Of a DNA stretch of 64,000 nt, positions 1 to 8,281 are shown in pieces. The stretch comes from Sphingobacterium sp. (GTDB lineage: Bacteria; Bacteroidota; Bacteroidia; Sphingobacteriales; Sphingobacteriaceae). The stretch lies in contig JAITTY010000005.1 of assembly GCA_031286695.1 (NCBI GenBank), forward strand, positions 372,001 through 436,000, given 5' to 3'. How positions within the stretch are numbered: the stretch's first letter is position 1; each line of letters begins with the position of its first letter. The position numbers and the translations under genes were made by a program. The notes beneath the pieces were generated by a model. It made no database searches. It was not told the DNA's origin and worked only from the letters and a program-made list of their open reading frames with translations.

Positions 1-1119
1 ATCCAATTCTTCGTTTGGCGAGAAGAGTAAATATTTTAATTTGAATCTACCGTTTTCGAAACACTCGTTTATGAATAATGTTAGATCTGGGCTTGTTAGA
101 GCTGAAGGAGATATTTTTCCGGAAGACACTTCGATATTAGAAACTATATCTGCATCCTCTTTGTCGATCAAAACGGAGTATACCTCACGAAAAATCGGCC
201 GTCCGTCATGTAGCACCATTACACTAAATTTACCTTCACCTATAGTCTTCGAAAGAAATTTAAAAATGAATGGTTTATTAATATTTTCGGAATTAACTTT
301 TAAAGATTGAAAGCTTATTCCTTCAATATCTAGCCCCGATATTGCGTTCACAAAAATATCAATCACCCAATCGTCAGCTAACATTACGTCGCCTATACCT
401 CCGGGTGTTTCAACCTGATCTAAAATAAAAGCTACATCAAAAACAGCACCTAATAAAAGCTCACTTGGATATTCAATTTGAATGTCATAGGCTTTGATCT
501 CAGGTTTGCTTTCAAACGGTATGTTATCAGCATCAGTAATTTTCTCTCTTATTTGTCCATAAATATTGTCTATTCTGGCGTTCCCACTTTTAAAACCACC
601 ACCACCACCGAGACTATCAAAGAAAATCGTATCTTCTGTATCATATTTTCCCAATATTGAATCTAATCCCCCGTACTCGTCCTTTCTATATTTCCGCCAA
701 ATATCTAAAATATGGTCTCGCTTCTGAAGATGATCATACTGAACGGGAACCCAGGTTTTGAGAAGAGATGTGATTTGTTCATCATTTAATCTAATCGCGT
801 TATCTGGATTTTTTTTATCCTCGTTGAAGAAATCGTTAATAGATTGATCGGAAGGAATCCAAATTAACTCGATCATTTCCGCCGCAGCGTAATCAACAAA
901 TTCGTTGACAGTGGCGTTGATTTTATCGCTATCCCATATTGTAAAGAGTTCTAAAATTTTCTCCGGATTGAAAAAAAATAGATGTCCAAGCTCATATTCT
1001 ATAATAGGAATATTAGCACTATCCATCAACAATTTATAAAAAGAGTTTGCTGATTCAGTTTCGTCTACTGTATAAAATTTATGAACAGTAAAAAAATCTT
1101 TAAGTTGATCCTGTTTCAT
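1..1119 (-). CDS. Large protein of unknown function, cut by the left edge (N-terminal 373 residues)
   Basis: An open frame runs without a stop from an ATG at 1119 to base 1, so the protein continues beyond the window. It has no signal peptide. Residues 1-170 are acidic and helical, ending near a GGGGG stretch (about residue 173). Residues about 205-330 look like a beta-sandwich: a strand ending in YPSELLLGAVFDVAFIL, then GLDIEGISFQSLKV, and finally VMVLHDGRPIF before a closing strand. This spacing resembles the all-beta domain that often precedes CHAT-peptidase or related effector domains in multi-component conflict systems. That is my reading and is not proven, because any catalytic part lies outside. 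It is preceded on the same strand by a 56-residue gene and a glycine-zipper gene. Other options are a surface or scaffold protein. Confidence 0.7.
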   Translation of the reverse strand, partial: MKQDQLKDFFTVHKFYTVDETESANSFYKLLMDSANIPIIEYELGHLFFFNPEKILELFTIWDSDKINATVNEFVDYAAAEMIELIWIPSDQSINDFFNEDKKNPDNAIRLNDEQITSLLKTWVPVQYDHLQKRDHILDIWRKYRKDEYGGLDSILGKYDTEDTIFFDSLGGGGGFKSGNARIDNIYGQIREKITDADNIPFESKPEIKAYDIQIEYPSELLLGAVFDVAFILDQVETPGGIGDVMLADDWVIDIFVNAISGLDIEGISFQSLKVNSENINKPFIFKFLSKTIGEGKFSVMVLHDGRPIFREVYSVLIDKEDADIVSNIEVSSGKISPSALTSPDLTLFINECFENGRFKLKYLLFSPNEELD

Positions 1120-1258
1120 GGTTAATCTAAATGGCTACTATAAATATATTAAAATAACCTGTAAATCAATTCATTTAATATTTGGTTATATCAAACTTGA
1201 TCAAAGCACCACAAACTAATTTGTCAAGTTTATTTAAACAGAGTTTATGATCATTTTC

Positions 1259-1429
1259 TTAAAATACAGTTGCTTTAATACGAACAGAAGGTAAAGGCAG
1301 TAATAAATTTAAACCGCCTTTACTGGTTAAAATTACACTAATACTTTGTGATGCCTCCCGCGAGGTTTCTGTGTTGATTTCCAAAACAAACTCGCTTTCG
1401 CCACTCGATTTAAACTTTATTGTAGCCAT
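1259..1429 (-). CDS. Small 56-residue beta-rich protein of unknown function
   Basis: An ATG at 1429 opens a 57-codon frame ending in TAA at 1259. The product begins MATIKFKSSGESEFVLEINT and ends SVRIKATVF. It alternates hydrophobic and polar residues, as in a small beta sheet, and has no signal peptide or cysteine. It lies 20 bp after the stop of the glycine-zipper gene and about 140 bp before the large partial gene, all on one strand, which argues that it is real and belongs to the same unit. Small accessory proteins of this size are common in protease/effector conflict cassettes. I do not recognise the family and infer no activity. Confidence 0.6.
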   Translation of the reverse strand: MATIKFKSSGESEFVLEINTETSREASQSISVILTSKGGLNLLLPLPSVRIKATVF

Positions 1430-1449
1430 CTTTAAGTAATTTAAAGTAA

Positions 1450-2529
1450 TTATAAACCTATCATTTTATTTATAGCGTCCTGACGTTCATTGTCAAATTT
1501 CTGTATTGCCTCATCAAATTTGAGTAAGGCCAAATTCCGATTTGCGATTTGTGCATCAAGTTGAGTTTTCTGGCTGACATAGTCATTGTCGGTTTCAGGT
1601 ACTTTATTAGCTTTCAGATTGAACAGAGCATCTGACAATTTTTTAATTTCAACATCATAATTACCAGCAAATCTTATTCTTTCTTCCAAAAGCTGTGCTC
1701 GGTAACAATCAAACATCGCATTTGCAGGTTCCGCTAATTCCAGTTTCATTCTTTCCTTCATATTCCCCTGTTTTTCTGCTGCGTCTTCCTGTGCCGCCAA
1801 AGCAATCTTCTCCAGTTCTCCTGCTAACTCCCTACCTGCATCTTTTATAAACATAATTTTTATTGTAGGCAGATTAAAGATTATCTCTTTGGTTTTCATC
1901 ATGACTTCAGGGACACCAATAACAATTCGCTGCTCGTTGTTTGTAATCTCTGGAACTCCAAGTACAATCCGTGTCTCTCGGTTTTCCCATGTCGGCACAT
2001 CAATGTAAGTCTTATCCCACCACCCAATCACTTCGGGCTGATCAAAACATACTTTACCAAATGGTATTTTGTGGCAGACGGTTTTCATCTCAACCTTTGT
2101 TTTCCAGATTGGAGGTCCTTCCACAGTCTTCATCACAAGTGTAGGTAAATCAAAGATGATATCAGTATTTTTCATGGTTACAGAAGGGACCTTGAAGATC
2201 CAATCTTGATTTTTCATAGTGATCTCTGGCAAATCAAAAGATATTTTGTGCTGTTGGCTACCTATTTCAATGGTGAAAAAACTACCAATCTGCCTGCCGA
2301 TCTGTCCTCCAGCGAGTCCCCCCACAGGACCACCTAGCACACCTCCTATTACTGTTCCCGCAACTGCACCAACACCCTGAGCAAGATCATTTTCATTTTT
2401 AAATTCATCGTTCAGCTCCTCGGTTCTTTCCTCTGTTTTTCTAGCGATCTCTGCTAGCTCCTCTTTCAGTTGTACCTGAATTTTTTCCATTGCTTCGTTA
2501 AAAGCATTCTGTTGATTTTGACAATCCAT
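1450..2529 (-). CDS. Glycine-zipper and short-repeat protein flanked by coiled coils, unknown function
   Basis: The protein has 359 residues. Residues 1-48 are a charged, Glu/Lys-rich coiled coil. Residues about 50-85 form a glycine-zipper segment (GAVAGTVIGGVLGGPVGG, then GQIGRQIG) able to insert in or pack along a membrane. Residues about 95-235 hold five or six degenerate copies of a roughly 14-residue unit of the form (I/V)xF(D/N)(L/V)Pxxx(M)K, for example FDLPEITMKN, FKVPSVTMKN, FDLPTLVMK and FNLPTIK, which suggests a stacked beta structure. The C-terminal 120 residues are again coiled coil. There is no signal peptide. A pore-forming or membrane-associated role is only an inference. It is the first gene of the left-edge cassette. 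Confidence 0.75.
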   Translation of the reverse strand: MDCQNQQNAFNEAMEKIQVQLKEELAEIARKTEERTEELNDEFKNENDLAQGVGAVAGTVIGGVLGGPVGGLAGGQIGRQIGSFFTIEIGSQQHKISFDLPEITMKNQDWIFKVPSVTMKNTDIIFDLPTLVMKTVEGPPIWKTKVEMKTVCHKIPFGKVCFDQPEVIGWWDKTYIDVPTWENRETRIVLGVPEITNNEQRIVIGVPEVMMKTKEIIFNLPTIKIMFIKDAGRELAGELEKIALAAQEDAAEKQGNMKERMKLELAEPANAMFDCYRAQLLEERIRFAGNYDVEIKKLSDALFNLKANKVPETDNDYVSQKTQLDAQIANRNLALLKFDEAIQKFDNERQDAINKMIGL

Positions 2530-2833
2530 AATAATAGTTTTTAATTAAAAATATGACTACATAATGTGTGTAAACAACCTAATTACTTTCTTCGGTAAGG
2601 TGTGAGATGCATTCTTAAAGTTGAATGCGTGAACTGTTCATGAGCTAATAAGTAATATTTTACAAAAATTGATCGGAAATATAATATAGGTATTCACCAA
2701 CATCACGTATGATAAGGCAATAAAATAAGAGTAAATTAAGAGTTATGGCAGACTTCATAATACTCAAGTTTATAGGTTATTAGCTTATACTTAAGCTACA
2801 AAAATTATTAAAGCTCTAAAAACTAAATTCTAA

Positions 2834-2914
2834 TTAATTTTCAAATTGAGGTAGATCACCTATCATTTTCTCTTTGTGTCGCTCACTAAACATCATCTTT
2901 GCAATTGTATTCAT
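2834..2914 (-). pseudogene. Promoter-plus-start remnant of a small secreted-protein gene
   Basis: A 26-codon frame begins MNTIAKMMF at 2914 and stops at 2834. Its start region and the 60 bp upstream match the start region of the secreted gene ending at 6827 (MKIIAKMV): the same palindrome, the same TCAAATATG block, then the same spacing to the ATG. After the first few codons the similarity ends. I read it as the leftover 5' end of a duplicated member of the secreted family, not as a working gene. The rest of 2530-3028 is AT-rich and shows no other gene. Confidence 0.45.
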
Positions 2915-2971
2915 AGCTAATTTTTCAGTTAAATAGTAAAGCGAACTTACATATTTGATAAATAAAGGTAA

Positions 2972-2989
2972 ATACCACAAATGGGGTAT
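2972..2989. promoter_or_regulatory. NarL-like 7-2-7 palindrome (site 1)
   Basis: The sequence ATACCACAAATGGGGTAT is an inverted repeat with one mismatch relative to the sites at 7287 and 8282. Read as heptamers it is TACCACA-AA-TGGGGTA, the tail-to-tail 7-2-7 arrangement used by NarL/GerE-type regulators. On the minus strand it contains a TTG at 2978-2980, 27 bp from a conserved TCAAATATG block, so it would overlap the -33 region of the promoter driving the remnant at 2914. Confidence 0.55.
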
Positions 2990-3028
2990 TTTTTAAATAT
3001 TGACGTTTCTCGACCATGTAAACAACTT

Positions 3029-3799
3029 TTACAACAGCCCTAATTCTGTTGATTTTTTAATTAAACTCGCAACGCTATGACAGCCAATTTTTCGAAATAG
3101 ATTTTTACGATGTGTTCTACAAGTATTGGTTGTAATACCCAGAGTTTCGGCAATTTTTTCGCTCGAAAATCCTTTGGCAATGTATCGTAGAATTTCGCAC
3201 TCCCTTATAGTGAGTTTCATCACCGAGGAGGTAAGCATTTTATCGTCGTTTATGATTATCTGATGGAATTCATTGTTTCCTCGGATGCCCATCACAGTTA
3301 CAATATGATTATTGACGCTGGTAATATGTTCAATATCCGTATGAATATTGAGGCTTTTGACCATACGGAATTTACTGTCCACTACAATAGAAATAGACTG
3401 GTGATGAAATAATCGGTATGTGCCGTTTGAGACACGCATACGAAAACAATAGCAGCATTTCAACGATTGAATATACTGAATGCCGACACTAAGAATATGT
3501 CGATGAGCGGCTTCTTCTGCCCGAATCACAAACCCGATATCATCTGGATGAACCAATTCGACTATTTCATTTAATGTTTTAGGCATATCAGCTAGACCAT
3601 GTGTTTTGACGATATTCGGATGCTGGTTTGAAATCGCCTGACCAAGTATATCAATAGTATAGTAATAATAATTGCCTGTGAATAGAAAATCTGCTAATAG
3701 GTCTACTAAACTGAGCTGCTTTTCAACTCCTTTTTCGGGAGAAAATATCTCAGGATAATTTTCCCATGAAGTCACCAGTTGGTTTTCTTTATTTTCCAT
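3029..3799 (-). CDS. LuxR/GerE-family transcriptional regulator with PAS-like N-terminal domain (paralog 1)
   Basis: A cytoplasmic regulator of 256 residues. Residues about 25-185 form a PAS-like sensor region (HPDDIGFVIRAEEA, then YCFRMRVSNGTYRLFHHQS). Residues about 190-256 are a LuxR-type helix-turn-helix (LTIRECEILRYIAKGFSSEKIAETLGI read in two pieces around ILRYIAKG and TCRTHRKNLFRKIG). It has no receiver aspartate, so it is not a classical response regulator. The regulator at 8379-9188 is a clear paralog over its whole length, including the YCFRMRVS and LNIHTD motifs. It lies 42 bp downstream of the secreted-protein run 6518-3841 on the same strand and may be cotranscribed with it. The nearby 7-2-7 palindromes are good candidate binding sites. 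Confidence 0.85.
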   Translation of the reverse strand: MENKENQLVTSWENYPEIFSPEKGVEKQLSLVDLLADFLFTGNYYYYTIDILGQAISNQHPNIVKTHGLADMPKTLNEIVELVHPDDIGFVIRAEEAAHRHILSVGIQYIQSLKCCYCFRMRVSNGTYRLFHHQSISIVVDSKFRMVKSLNIHTDIEHITSVNNHIVTVMGIRGNNEFHQIIINDDKMLTSSVMKLTIRECEILRYIAKGFSSEKIAETLGITTNTCRTHRKNLFRKIGCHSVASLIKKSTELGLL

Positions 3800-3840
3800 G
3801 ATCCTAATGCTTATATTTTCCTATAGCAGTAAAGGTTTGT

Positions 3841-4440
3841 TTACCTGAACTTTCGTTTTTGTTTTTCGCTTTTTGTTGTAGTAACTGTAGCGCTGATGCT
3901 GTTCTTTTCTGCGATCTGATTCACCATGCTCCCGAGAACAGCCATTCGTTCGGAGCAGACAACAAAAGTCCGGAGTCCTTCGCTGACCGAGGCACCGGCG
4001 CAACTGACACAAATTTCGATAAAGCCAAACGGTTTGTTGTCATGGCCGTAAAAGACTAGCAGATGTCGGGGTTCATAACATCCCGCGACCATAAGCTCCT
4101 CACAGAATTGACTTTGATACAACGTATATTGCCAATCGGCACATTGCGCAGAATCCAATTGTACCAGCCCAGCAACGCTATCGGCTGGAATATTTAACTG
4201 GCCATTGGTCACCAGTCCGTTGGGATTTTTTTCAGCGTTAGGGTGCCATAATAAACGATTACTGGTGTAAAATAATAATTCTACTCGTTCAGCTATCTTG
4301 AAAGGATCAAAGCCCTTACTATCCCGCGTTTCAACGATAGGAGTAATTCGCGCTTTCTTCCCTTTGTAAAGTGTTACCTTTTCCTGAGCGGATAGACTCA
4401 GGAAAGATAACAGCAGGTATAGTAGGATGGTATAACGCAT
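3841..4440 (-). CDS. Secreted protein of unknown function
   Basis: I choose the ATG at 4440 because it gives a clean signal peptide (MRYTILLYLLLSFLSLSAQ) and clears the upstream gene. A start at 4494 would overlap that gene and add a second hydrophobic stretch. The mature protein of about 180 residues contains several cysteines (around CADWQY, QFCEEL, GCYEP, CVSCAG and VVCSER), which suggests disulphides or metal binding. Its mature start, KVTLYKGKKARITPIVE, resembles YLEGKNVGITPVLS in the gene at 6827-7225, so the two are probably distant relatives. The C-terminus is basic. No enzyme motif was found. Confidence 0.7.
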   Translation of the reverse strand: MRYTILLYLLLSFLSLSAQEKVTLYKGKKARITPIVETRDSKGFDPFKIAERVELLFYTSNRLLWHPNAEKNPNGLVTNGQLNIPADSVAGLVQLDSAQCADWQYTLYQSQFCEELMVAGCYEPRHLLVFYGHDNKPFGFIEICVSCAGASVSEGLRTFVVCSERMAVLGSMVNQIAEKNSISATVTTTKSEKQKRKFR

Positions 4441-4477
4441 GAGTAAGAGCAAAAAATAATTGATTGTATTTCTAATG

Positions 4478-4957
4478 CTAAAATAAATTATCATTGATTA
4501 GTTTAGCTCCCTTTAGCGTGGCCAAATGTTTTAAGGCCTTAACAATCCGTACGATTTCTTCTTTTTCTACGCTAGCATTGAAGACGAATTCTGTTGTTTC
4601 AACGTTTTTTGTTTCTGTAACCTCGTTGTTAAAACCTATTTTGTTTGCTTGAAAATTACCAGTAATAATTATTTTATAACTTAATTTACCCTCAAGCTCC
4701 TTTTGGAGATAGGATATACTTTTTATGTTGGAATACTTAAATACATGAACTTCAACAACCATCTTTGGAAAAGAGGTAGTTATAGAAGACGCTGCTTCAC
4801 AGGATTGATCTTTAAATTTAATGGCTGCCCCAAAATCACTGTCTCTCTGCAATGGGGGTACTTTTGCCTGAAGCCATTCTATTGTTTGCTCTGCGGTCTG
4901 TGCTTTCGTAGATCCAAATACTAGGATCAAAGCGAATAATAATAGTAGTTTTTTCAT
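4478..4957 (-). CDS. Small secreted protein of unknown function (paralog of 6123-6518)
   Basis: A protein of 159 residues with a signal peptide ending ...FGSTKAQ. Its mature ends match the product of 6123-6518: N-terminal TAEQTIEWLQAK against TKEETIKRLTEK, and C-terminal IVRIVKALKHLATL against ILDRFKKALKHYTTL. The central part is beta-rich. The gene lies 6 bp downstream of the barrel gene ending at 4964 and is surely cotranscribed with it. I know no family for it. The paralogs on both sides of the barrel gene suggest periplasmic or surface partners of one complex. Confidence 0.75.
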   Translation of the reverse strand: MKKLLLLFALILVFGSTKAQTAEQTIEWLQAKVPPLQRDSDFGAAIKFKDQSCEAASSITTSFPKMVVEVHVFKYSNIKSISYLQKELEGKLSYKIIITGNFQANKIGFNNEVTETKNVETTEFVFNASVEKEEIVRIVKALKHLATLKGAKLINDNLF

Positions 4958-4963
4958 GAAATT

Positions 4964-6106
4964 TTAAAACTTTAAGGTTTTTGAAAATCCGAATTGAAAT
5001 TGAGAGAAATCATGACTACCGTCTGTTTTTCCAACGTAGTTTATAAATCTTAAAAATATCTTATCTGAATTAACAGTTCCTTGTGGAAAGAAGAATAGAC
5101 TTCCTCTGAAAGAAACCATATTTTGATTAATAGATTCATAATATTCCGTTTTACGGACCCTTTGCCATATCTTTTTAACACTCAAGTCAATGCCAAAATT
5201 GTTAGCTAGTTTAGATCTGAAAACTGCTTCAAAACACTTTAGATGACTAACTGAATTAACTTGAATATTATCTAAATCTTCGATTATTAATTTACTACCT
5301 ACGAATTGATAAGAGCCGTAGAGTTCAAGAGCATTGTTTGGCCGCAAATCCCATTTAAATAAGCTTAAATCTAAACCAACGGTATAATTATTACGTCGTA
5401 ATAATTCCATAGGTTCAATAGAATTGGATGAAGTGGTTATTTTTTCAAATTTACTATCTAATTTATTGTAACTAAAATTAGGTTGAAAGGACGAGAATAT
5501 GTAAATAAATCTATTATTGAAATTTTTCCTATGTATAAAAAATTTAGCATTCGCTTCGATATGAACCAGGGCATTTGGATCATCTCCAAGGACGCCCAGT
5601 AAATCCGAGTATACCACAAGATTAACCATTGTATTTATATTACCGCTCTTGGTTAAGTTCTGCATTGGGGAACCCTGATTTAAAAATACATTTTGATTAT
5701 CAGGCAATACACTAAACTTTTTCTTAAAAAACACGTCTACAACATCCCCATATATAATAGCCTTATTATTTTTATTACGCAAGCTATCTTTTCGGTTGTT
5801 AAAGTTATATAGAATGGGAATAGGCCCTCTTTGATTTACAAAATATTCCCCTTTTATAAAAACTTCTATATTTTCGATCATTCCCTCATTGATAAACATA
5901 CGGACACTATCAATTACGCAGGAGTCCTGTATGCCAGTCATCTTAATCTTGGGCTTCAGCTTGACATACCCTATTACCTCATTATTTTGTGCCGTCTTTA
6001 AAATTTCTGTAATTTGAGCCTTTTGTTCTTCTGAAAAACCTGTTTGCCCCAAAATTATTCCTATCCATCCAAATAAAAGTAGCAGAATTAAATACTTTTT
6101 CATCAT
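4964..6106 (-). CDS. Putative outer-membrane beta-barrel protein
   Basis: A protein of 380 residues with a signal peptide (MMKKYLILLLLFGWIGIILGQ). The body has many alternating strands, particularly from residue 150 onward (aromatic-girdled strands such as FIYIFSSFQPNF and LELYGSYQFVG), and it ends in KTLKF with a terminal Phe, as outer-membrane barrels do. It sits between two paralogous small secreted genes with gaps of 16 and 6 bp. No TonB box or plug domain is visible, so it is not a TonB receptor. Its substrate or partner is unknown. Confidence 0.7.
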   Translation of the reverse strand: MMKKYLILLLLFGWIGIILGQTGFSEEQKAQITEILKTAQNNEVIGYVKLKPKIKMTGIQDSCVIDSVRMFINEGMIENIEVFIKGEYFVNQRGPIPILYNFNNRKDSLRNKNNKAIIYGDVVDVFFKKKFSVLPDNQNVFLNQGSPMQNLTKSGNINTMVNLVVYSDLLGVLGDDPNALVHIEANAKFFIHRKNFNNRFIYIFSSFQPNFSYNKLDSKFEKITTSSNSIEPMELLRRNNYTVGLDLSLFKWDLRPNNALELYGSYQFVGSKLIIEDLDNIQVNSVSHLKCFEAVFRSKLANNFGIDLSVKKIWQRVRKTEYYESINQNMVSFRGSLFFFPQGTVNSDKIFLRFINYVGKTDGSHDFSQFQFGFSKTLKF

Positions 6107-6122
6107 CTAAGTTTTTAAATGG

Positions 6123-6518
6123 TTAAAATGTCTCGTTTGATTTTTTTGAGGTCATTAGAGTGGTATAATGTTTTAGGGCTTTTTTGAATCGATCCAAAAT
6201 CTCAGGCTCAACTTTATCATCATTCTCAGAAAGTTTAGAAAGATTGATTCCGTATTTAAAGTTTTCTTTAATACGATAATCTCTACCACCTTCTTTATAG
6301 TCCCGGCTATATACACCATCAATAATGAGAAAGTTATCATCAAAAATAGCTCTGGTAATCTTTGCAGGTGTTGTTCCAGTGTAGTGATCTTCTTCAAAAA
6401 AATTTTCCTTCATCATCTTTTCTGTAAGCCGTTTTATAGTTTCCTCCTTTGTCTGTCCCCAACTTTGGAACAACATTCCTAAAAATGCTATTATTAGTAT
6501 TATTCTTATCGTTCTCAT
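6123..6518 (-). CDS. Small secreted protein of unknown function (paralog of 4478-4957)
   Basis: A protein of 131 residues with a signal peptide ending ...FQSWGQ. The N-terminal TKEETIKRLTEKMM and the C-terminal FKKALKHYTTLM motifs match the product of 4478-4957. The middle is charged and beta-rich (DDNFLIIDGVYSRDYKEGG). It is the first gene of the run 6518-3841 on the minus strand, which probably continues into the LuxR gene. Confidence 0.7.
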   Translation of the reverse strand: MRTIRIILIIAFLGMLFQSWGQTKEETIKRLTEKMMKENFFEEDHYTGTTPAKITRAIFDDNFLIIDGVYSRDYKEGGRDYRIKENFKYGINLSKLSENDDKVEPEILDRFKKALKHYTTLMTSKKSNETF

Positions 6519-6826
6519 AATTTATTCGTTTTCGAAAGTGTGAGAATTTAGTTTAAGGTTTTTTGAGGGATGGGACTGATTAGCGTAAAAGCTCGCCTAT
6601 GGTTGAATAAGTATTTATCTCCTATCGCTGCAACTGAACAAAGATTATTGAATATTACCTTATAGCTAGCCTCCTTATCTTCCACTAATTGTACGTTAAG
6701 ATGTTTTCAGTTTGACCACATGTTTTAAAAATCCCTGACCAAACAAAACTGTAGGCACTCACATTTTCCTTATGGATTATACTTTTTATGCTAATTCAGA
6801 CGTCAAGTAAATTAATTAAGTAGTCC
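6519..6826. other. Intergenic gap without a recognised gene
   Basis: About 300 bp upstream of the gene at 6518 and downstream of the gene at 6827. I see no open frame of note, no palindrome like those at 2972, 7287 and 8282, and no strong terminator. It should hold the promoter for the 6518-3841 run, but I could not identify one with confidence. Confidence 0.5.
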
Positions 6827-7225
6827 TTATCCTCCACACCGATAACCTATCCTATTCAGATACACAACATTATAACCTTTCTCCTTAAATCCTTTGATAT
6901 CCTGCAATCGGCGCTTGTCCGCCTCAGAATAGGTTGTACCTGATCCAGATAATAGCGGACTGCTTAAGCTATGGTCAATTTTATGATTTGTTTCGGCAGG
7001 AACATAATCCATCAGATACATTTCCAGACCGCGCATACAGGTCGATAAATAGGTGTATTTTTCAACAGTACTACTTAACACTGGAGTAATTCCAACATTT
7101 TTACCTTCTAGATATATAAGTGTATAATAATAGTGGGTTACCGTTTCTTTCTTTGTCTGTGCATGGCCTTTAGCTACAAAGCCTATAAACATAAATATGC
7201 ACACCATCTTTGCAATAATTTTCAT
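6827..7225 (-). CDS. Small secreted protein of unknown function with palindromic promoter
   Basis: The ATG at 7225 (MKIIAKMVCIFMF) aligns with the remnant start at 2914; an ATG two codons upstream (7231) is also possible. The signal peptide ends ...KGHAQ. The mature protein of about 110 residues contains YLEGKNVGITPVLSS, which resembles the mature start of the product of 3841-4440. It ends with a short Cys-containing tail (GYRCGG). It stands alone with a 7-2-7 palindrome about 60 bp upstream. Function unknown. Confidence 0.65.
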   Translation of the reverse strand: MKIIAKMVCIFMFIGFVAKGHAQTKKETVTHYYYTLIYLEGKNVGITPVLSSTVEKYTYLSTCMRGLEMYLMDYVPAETNHKIDHSLSSPLLSGSGTTYSEADKRRLQDIKGFKEKGYNVVYLNRIGYRCGG

Positions 7226-7286
7226 AATCAAATTTCATAGTTAATATATAGTAGTGCTAAGTTCCATATTTGACACACACAGGTAA

Positions 7287-7304
7287 ATACCCCAAATGGG
7301 GTAT
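7287..7304. promoter_or_regulatory. NarL-like 7-2-7 palindrome (site 2, perfect)
   Basis: The sequence ATACCCCAAATGGGGTAT has perfect 7-bp arms around AAAT, or TACCCCA-AA-TGGGGTA as heptamers with a 2-bp spacer. This is the spacing known for NarL-type dimers. On the minus strand the TTG inside it (7293-7295) lies 19 bp upstream of TCAAATAT (7266-7273), the same geometry as site 1. This block is far from the consensus TAnnTTTG, which would suit an activator-dependent promoter. Confidence 0.65.
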
Positions 7305-7374
7305 TTTTAAAATATCTATTGATATCCAGCAGTATTATGGGAAGCAGTTAGAGGATAAATAGCAAACTGAACGC

Positions 7375-7764
7375 CTATTGATTGGAAGTACGAAAATCAT
7401 CGATCTGTTTGAGCAGTAATGGGATATTCCCATCGAGATACTGTCTTTCCGTAGGGCTGTCAGCAGCAATTTTGAGATCAGATTTGTATAGTACCAAAGA
7501 ATGTAATATAAATTGAAATGAGCGTGATAGGTGGGATAATTGACTGCGGTGAAAGACCTTGTCCAACGTTTTCCCTTTGTTGATTAAGCTCTCAAGCATA
7601 ACGATCTTTTGTTGTCTTTCTTGTTTCTTAGACAAGGATTTTTGAATATCGAGCAGATAGATCTTTGCCAACAGGACGCTATCTTTGGGTTTAATAGTTT
7701 GGGCTGACGCCAAATAGGCCCAAACAAATAATGATATAAAGAAAATTACATACAAATGTTTCAT
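7375..7764 (-). CDS. Small helical secreted protein of unknown function
   Basis: A protein of 129 residues with a signal peptide ending ...YLASAQ. The mature part is helical and charged, with leucine-rich heptads (KIYLLDIQKSLSKKQERQQK), and shows no cysteine or catalytic motif. It follows the zinc-ribbon gene by 16 bp on the same strand, so the two form a pair. No family recognised. Confidence 0.65.
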   Translation of the reverse strand: MKHLYVIFFISLFVWAYLASAQTIKPKDSVLLAKIYLLDIQKSLSKKQERQQKIVMLESLINKGKTLDKVFHRSQLSHLSRSFQFILHSLVLYKSDLKIAADSPTERQYLDGNIPLLLKQIDDFRTSNQ

Positions 7765-7780
7765 AAATCCAAGGCTAAAG

Positions 7781-8227
7781 TTAACGCTTTCGCATCTTGT
7801 TGATCAATTTCAACAATGCGCTTCGGTTTTTTGCATCATGGTAAAATTTAGGCAACTTTTCGAGCAAGGTAAAATGACTTCGTTCTTTATGCTCCCGTAA
7901 TTTGGCAGAAATATAACTTTCTAAATAATCAAGATGCGCGTAATTATAGGCCCAAACAACGTCATCTTTAAAGGTATGTACCAACCACAGTTCTGCACTG
8001 AAATAAACTTGTGCTGCCACCTCTATATGTCCTTTGATTCCAAACACCCGTGTCTCTGTTGTTTTTTCTTTGTTATAACCACATGATATACACTGCAACC
8101 TTGATTTTTTGTTCGCATAATCTACGCTTGCCACAGCCTGCCTTCGACATGTCGGACAAACAACCAATACCTCTGTCCGAAAATCGGTCAACCTCTTGTT
8201 CTGATCATTAAAACGTTCAGTTTTCAT
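7781..8227 (-). CDS. Zinc-ribbon protein of unknown function
   Basis: A cytoplasmic protein of 148 residues with no signal peptide. A four-cysteine ribbon is visible near the N-terminus: CPTC at about residues 24-27 and CISC at about 46-49, with basic residues between. The rest is helical and ends KLINKMRKR. The ribbon suggests nucleic-acid or protein binding. The 5' part of this gene and its upstream sequence (8117-8270) occur again at 41521-41673 at about 90% identity by eye, so it was part of a segment that was duplicated and decayed. Confidence 0.7.
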   Translation of the reverse strand: MKTERFNDQNKRLTDFRTEVLVVCPTCRRQAVASVDYANKKSRLQCISCGYNKEKTTETRVFGIKGHIEVAAQVYFSAELWLVHTFKDDVVWAYNYAHLDYLESYISAKLREHKERSHFTLLEKLPKFYHDAKNRSALLKLINKMRKR

Positions 8228-8281
8228 TAAATTAATATATCGTATCGAATACTAATTTACAGTAAAGAATTTGTTAGCTAT

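Noticed and set aside
41..660. Rightward frames of 60-90 codons at the left edge
   Set aside because: They lie opposite a continuous 373-codon leftward frame with clear protein character and are its shadows.
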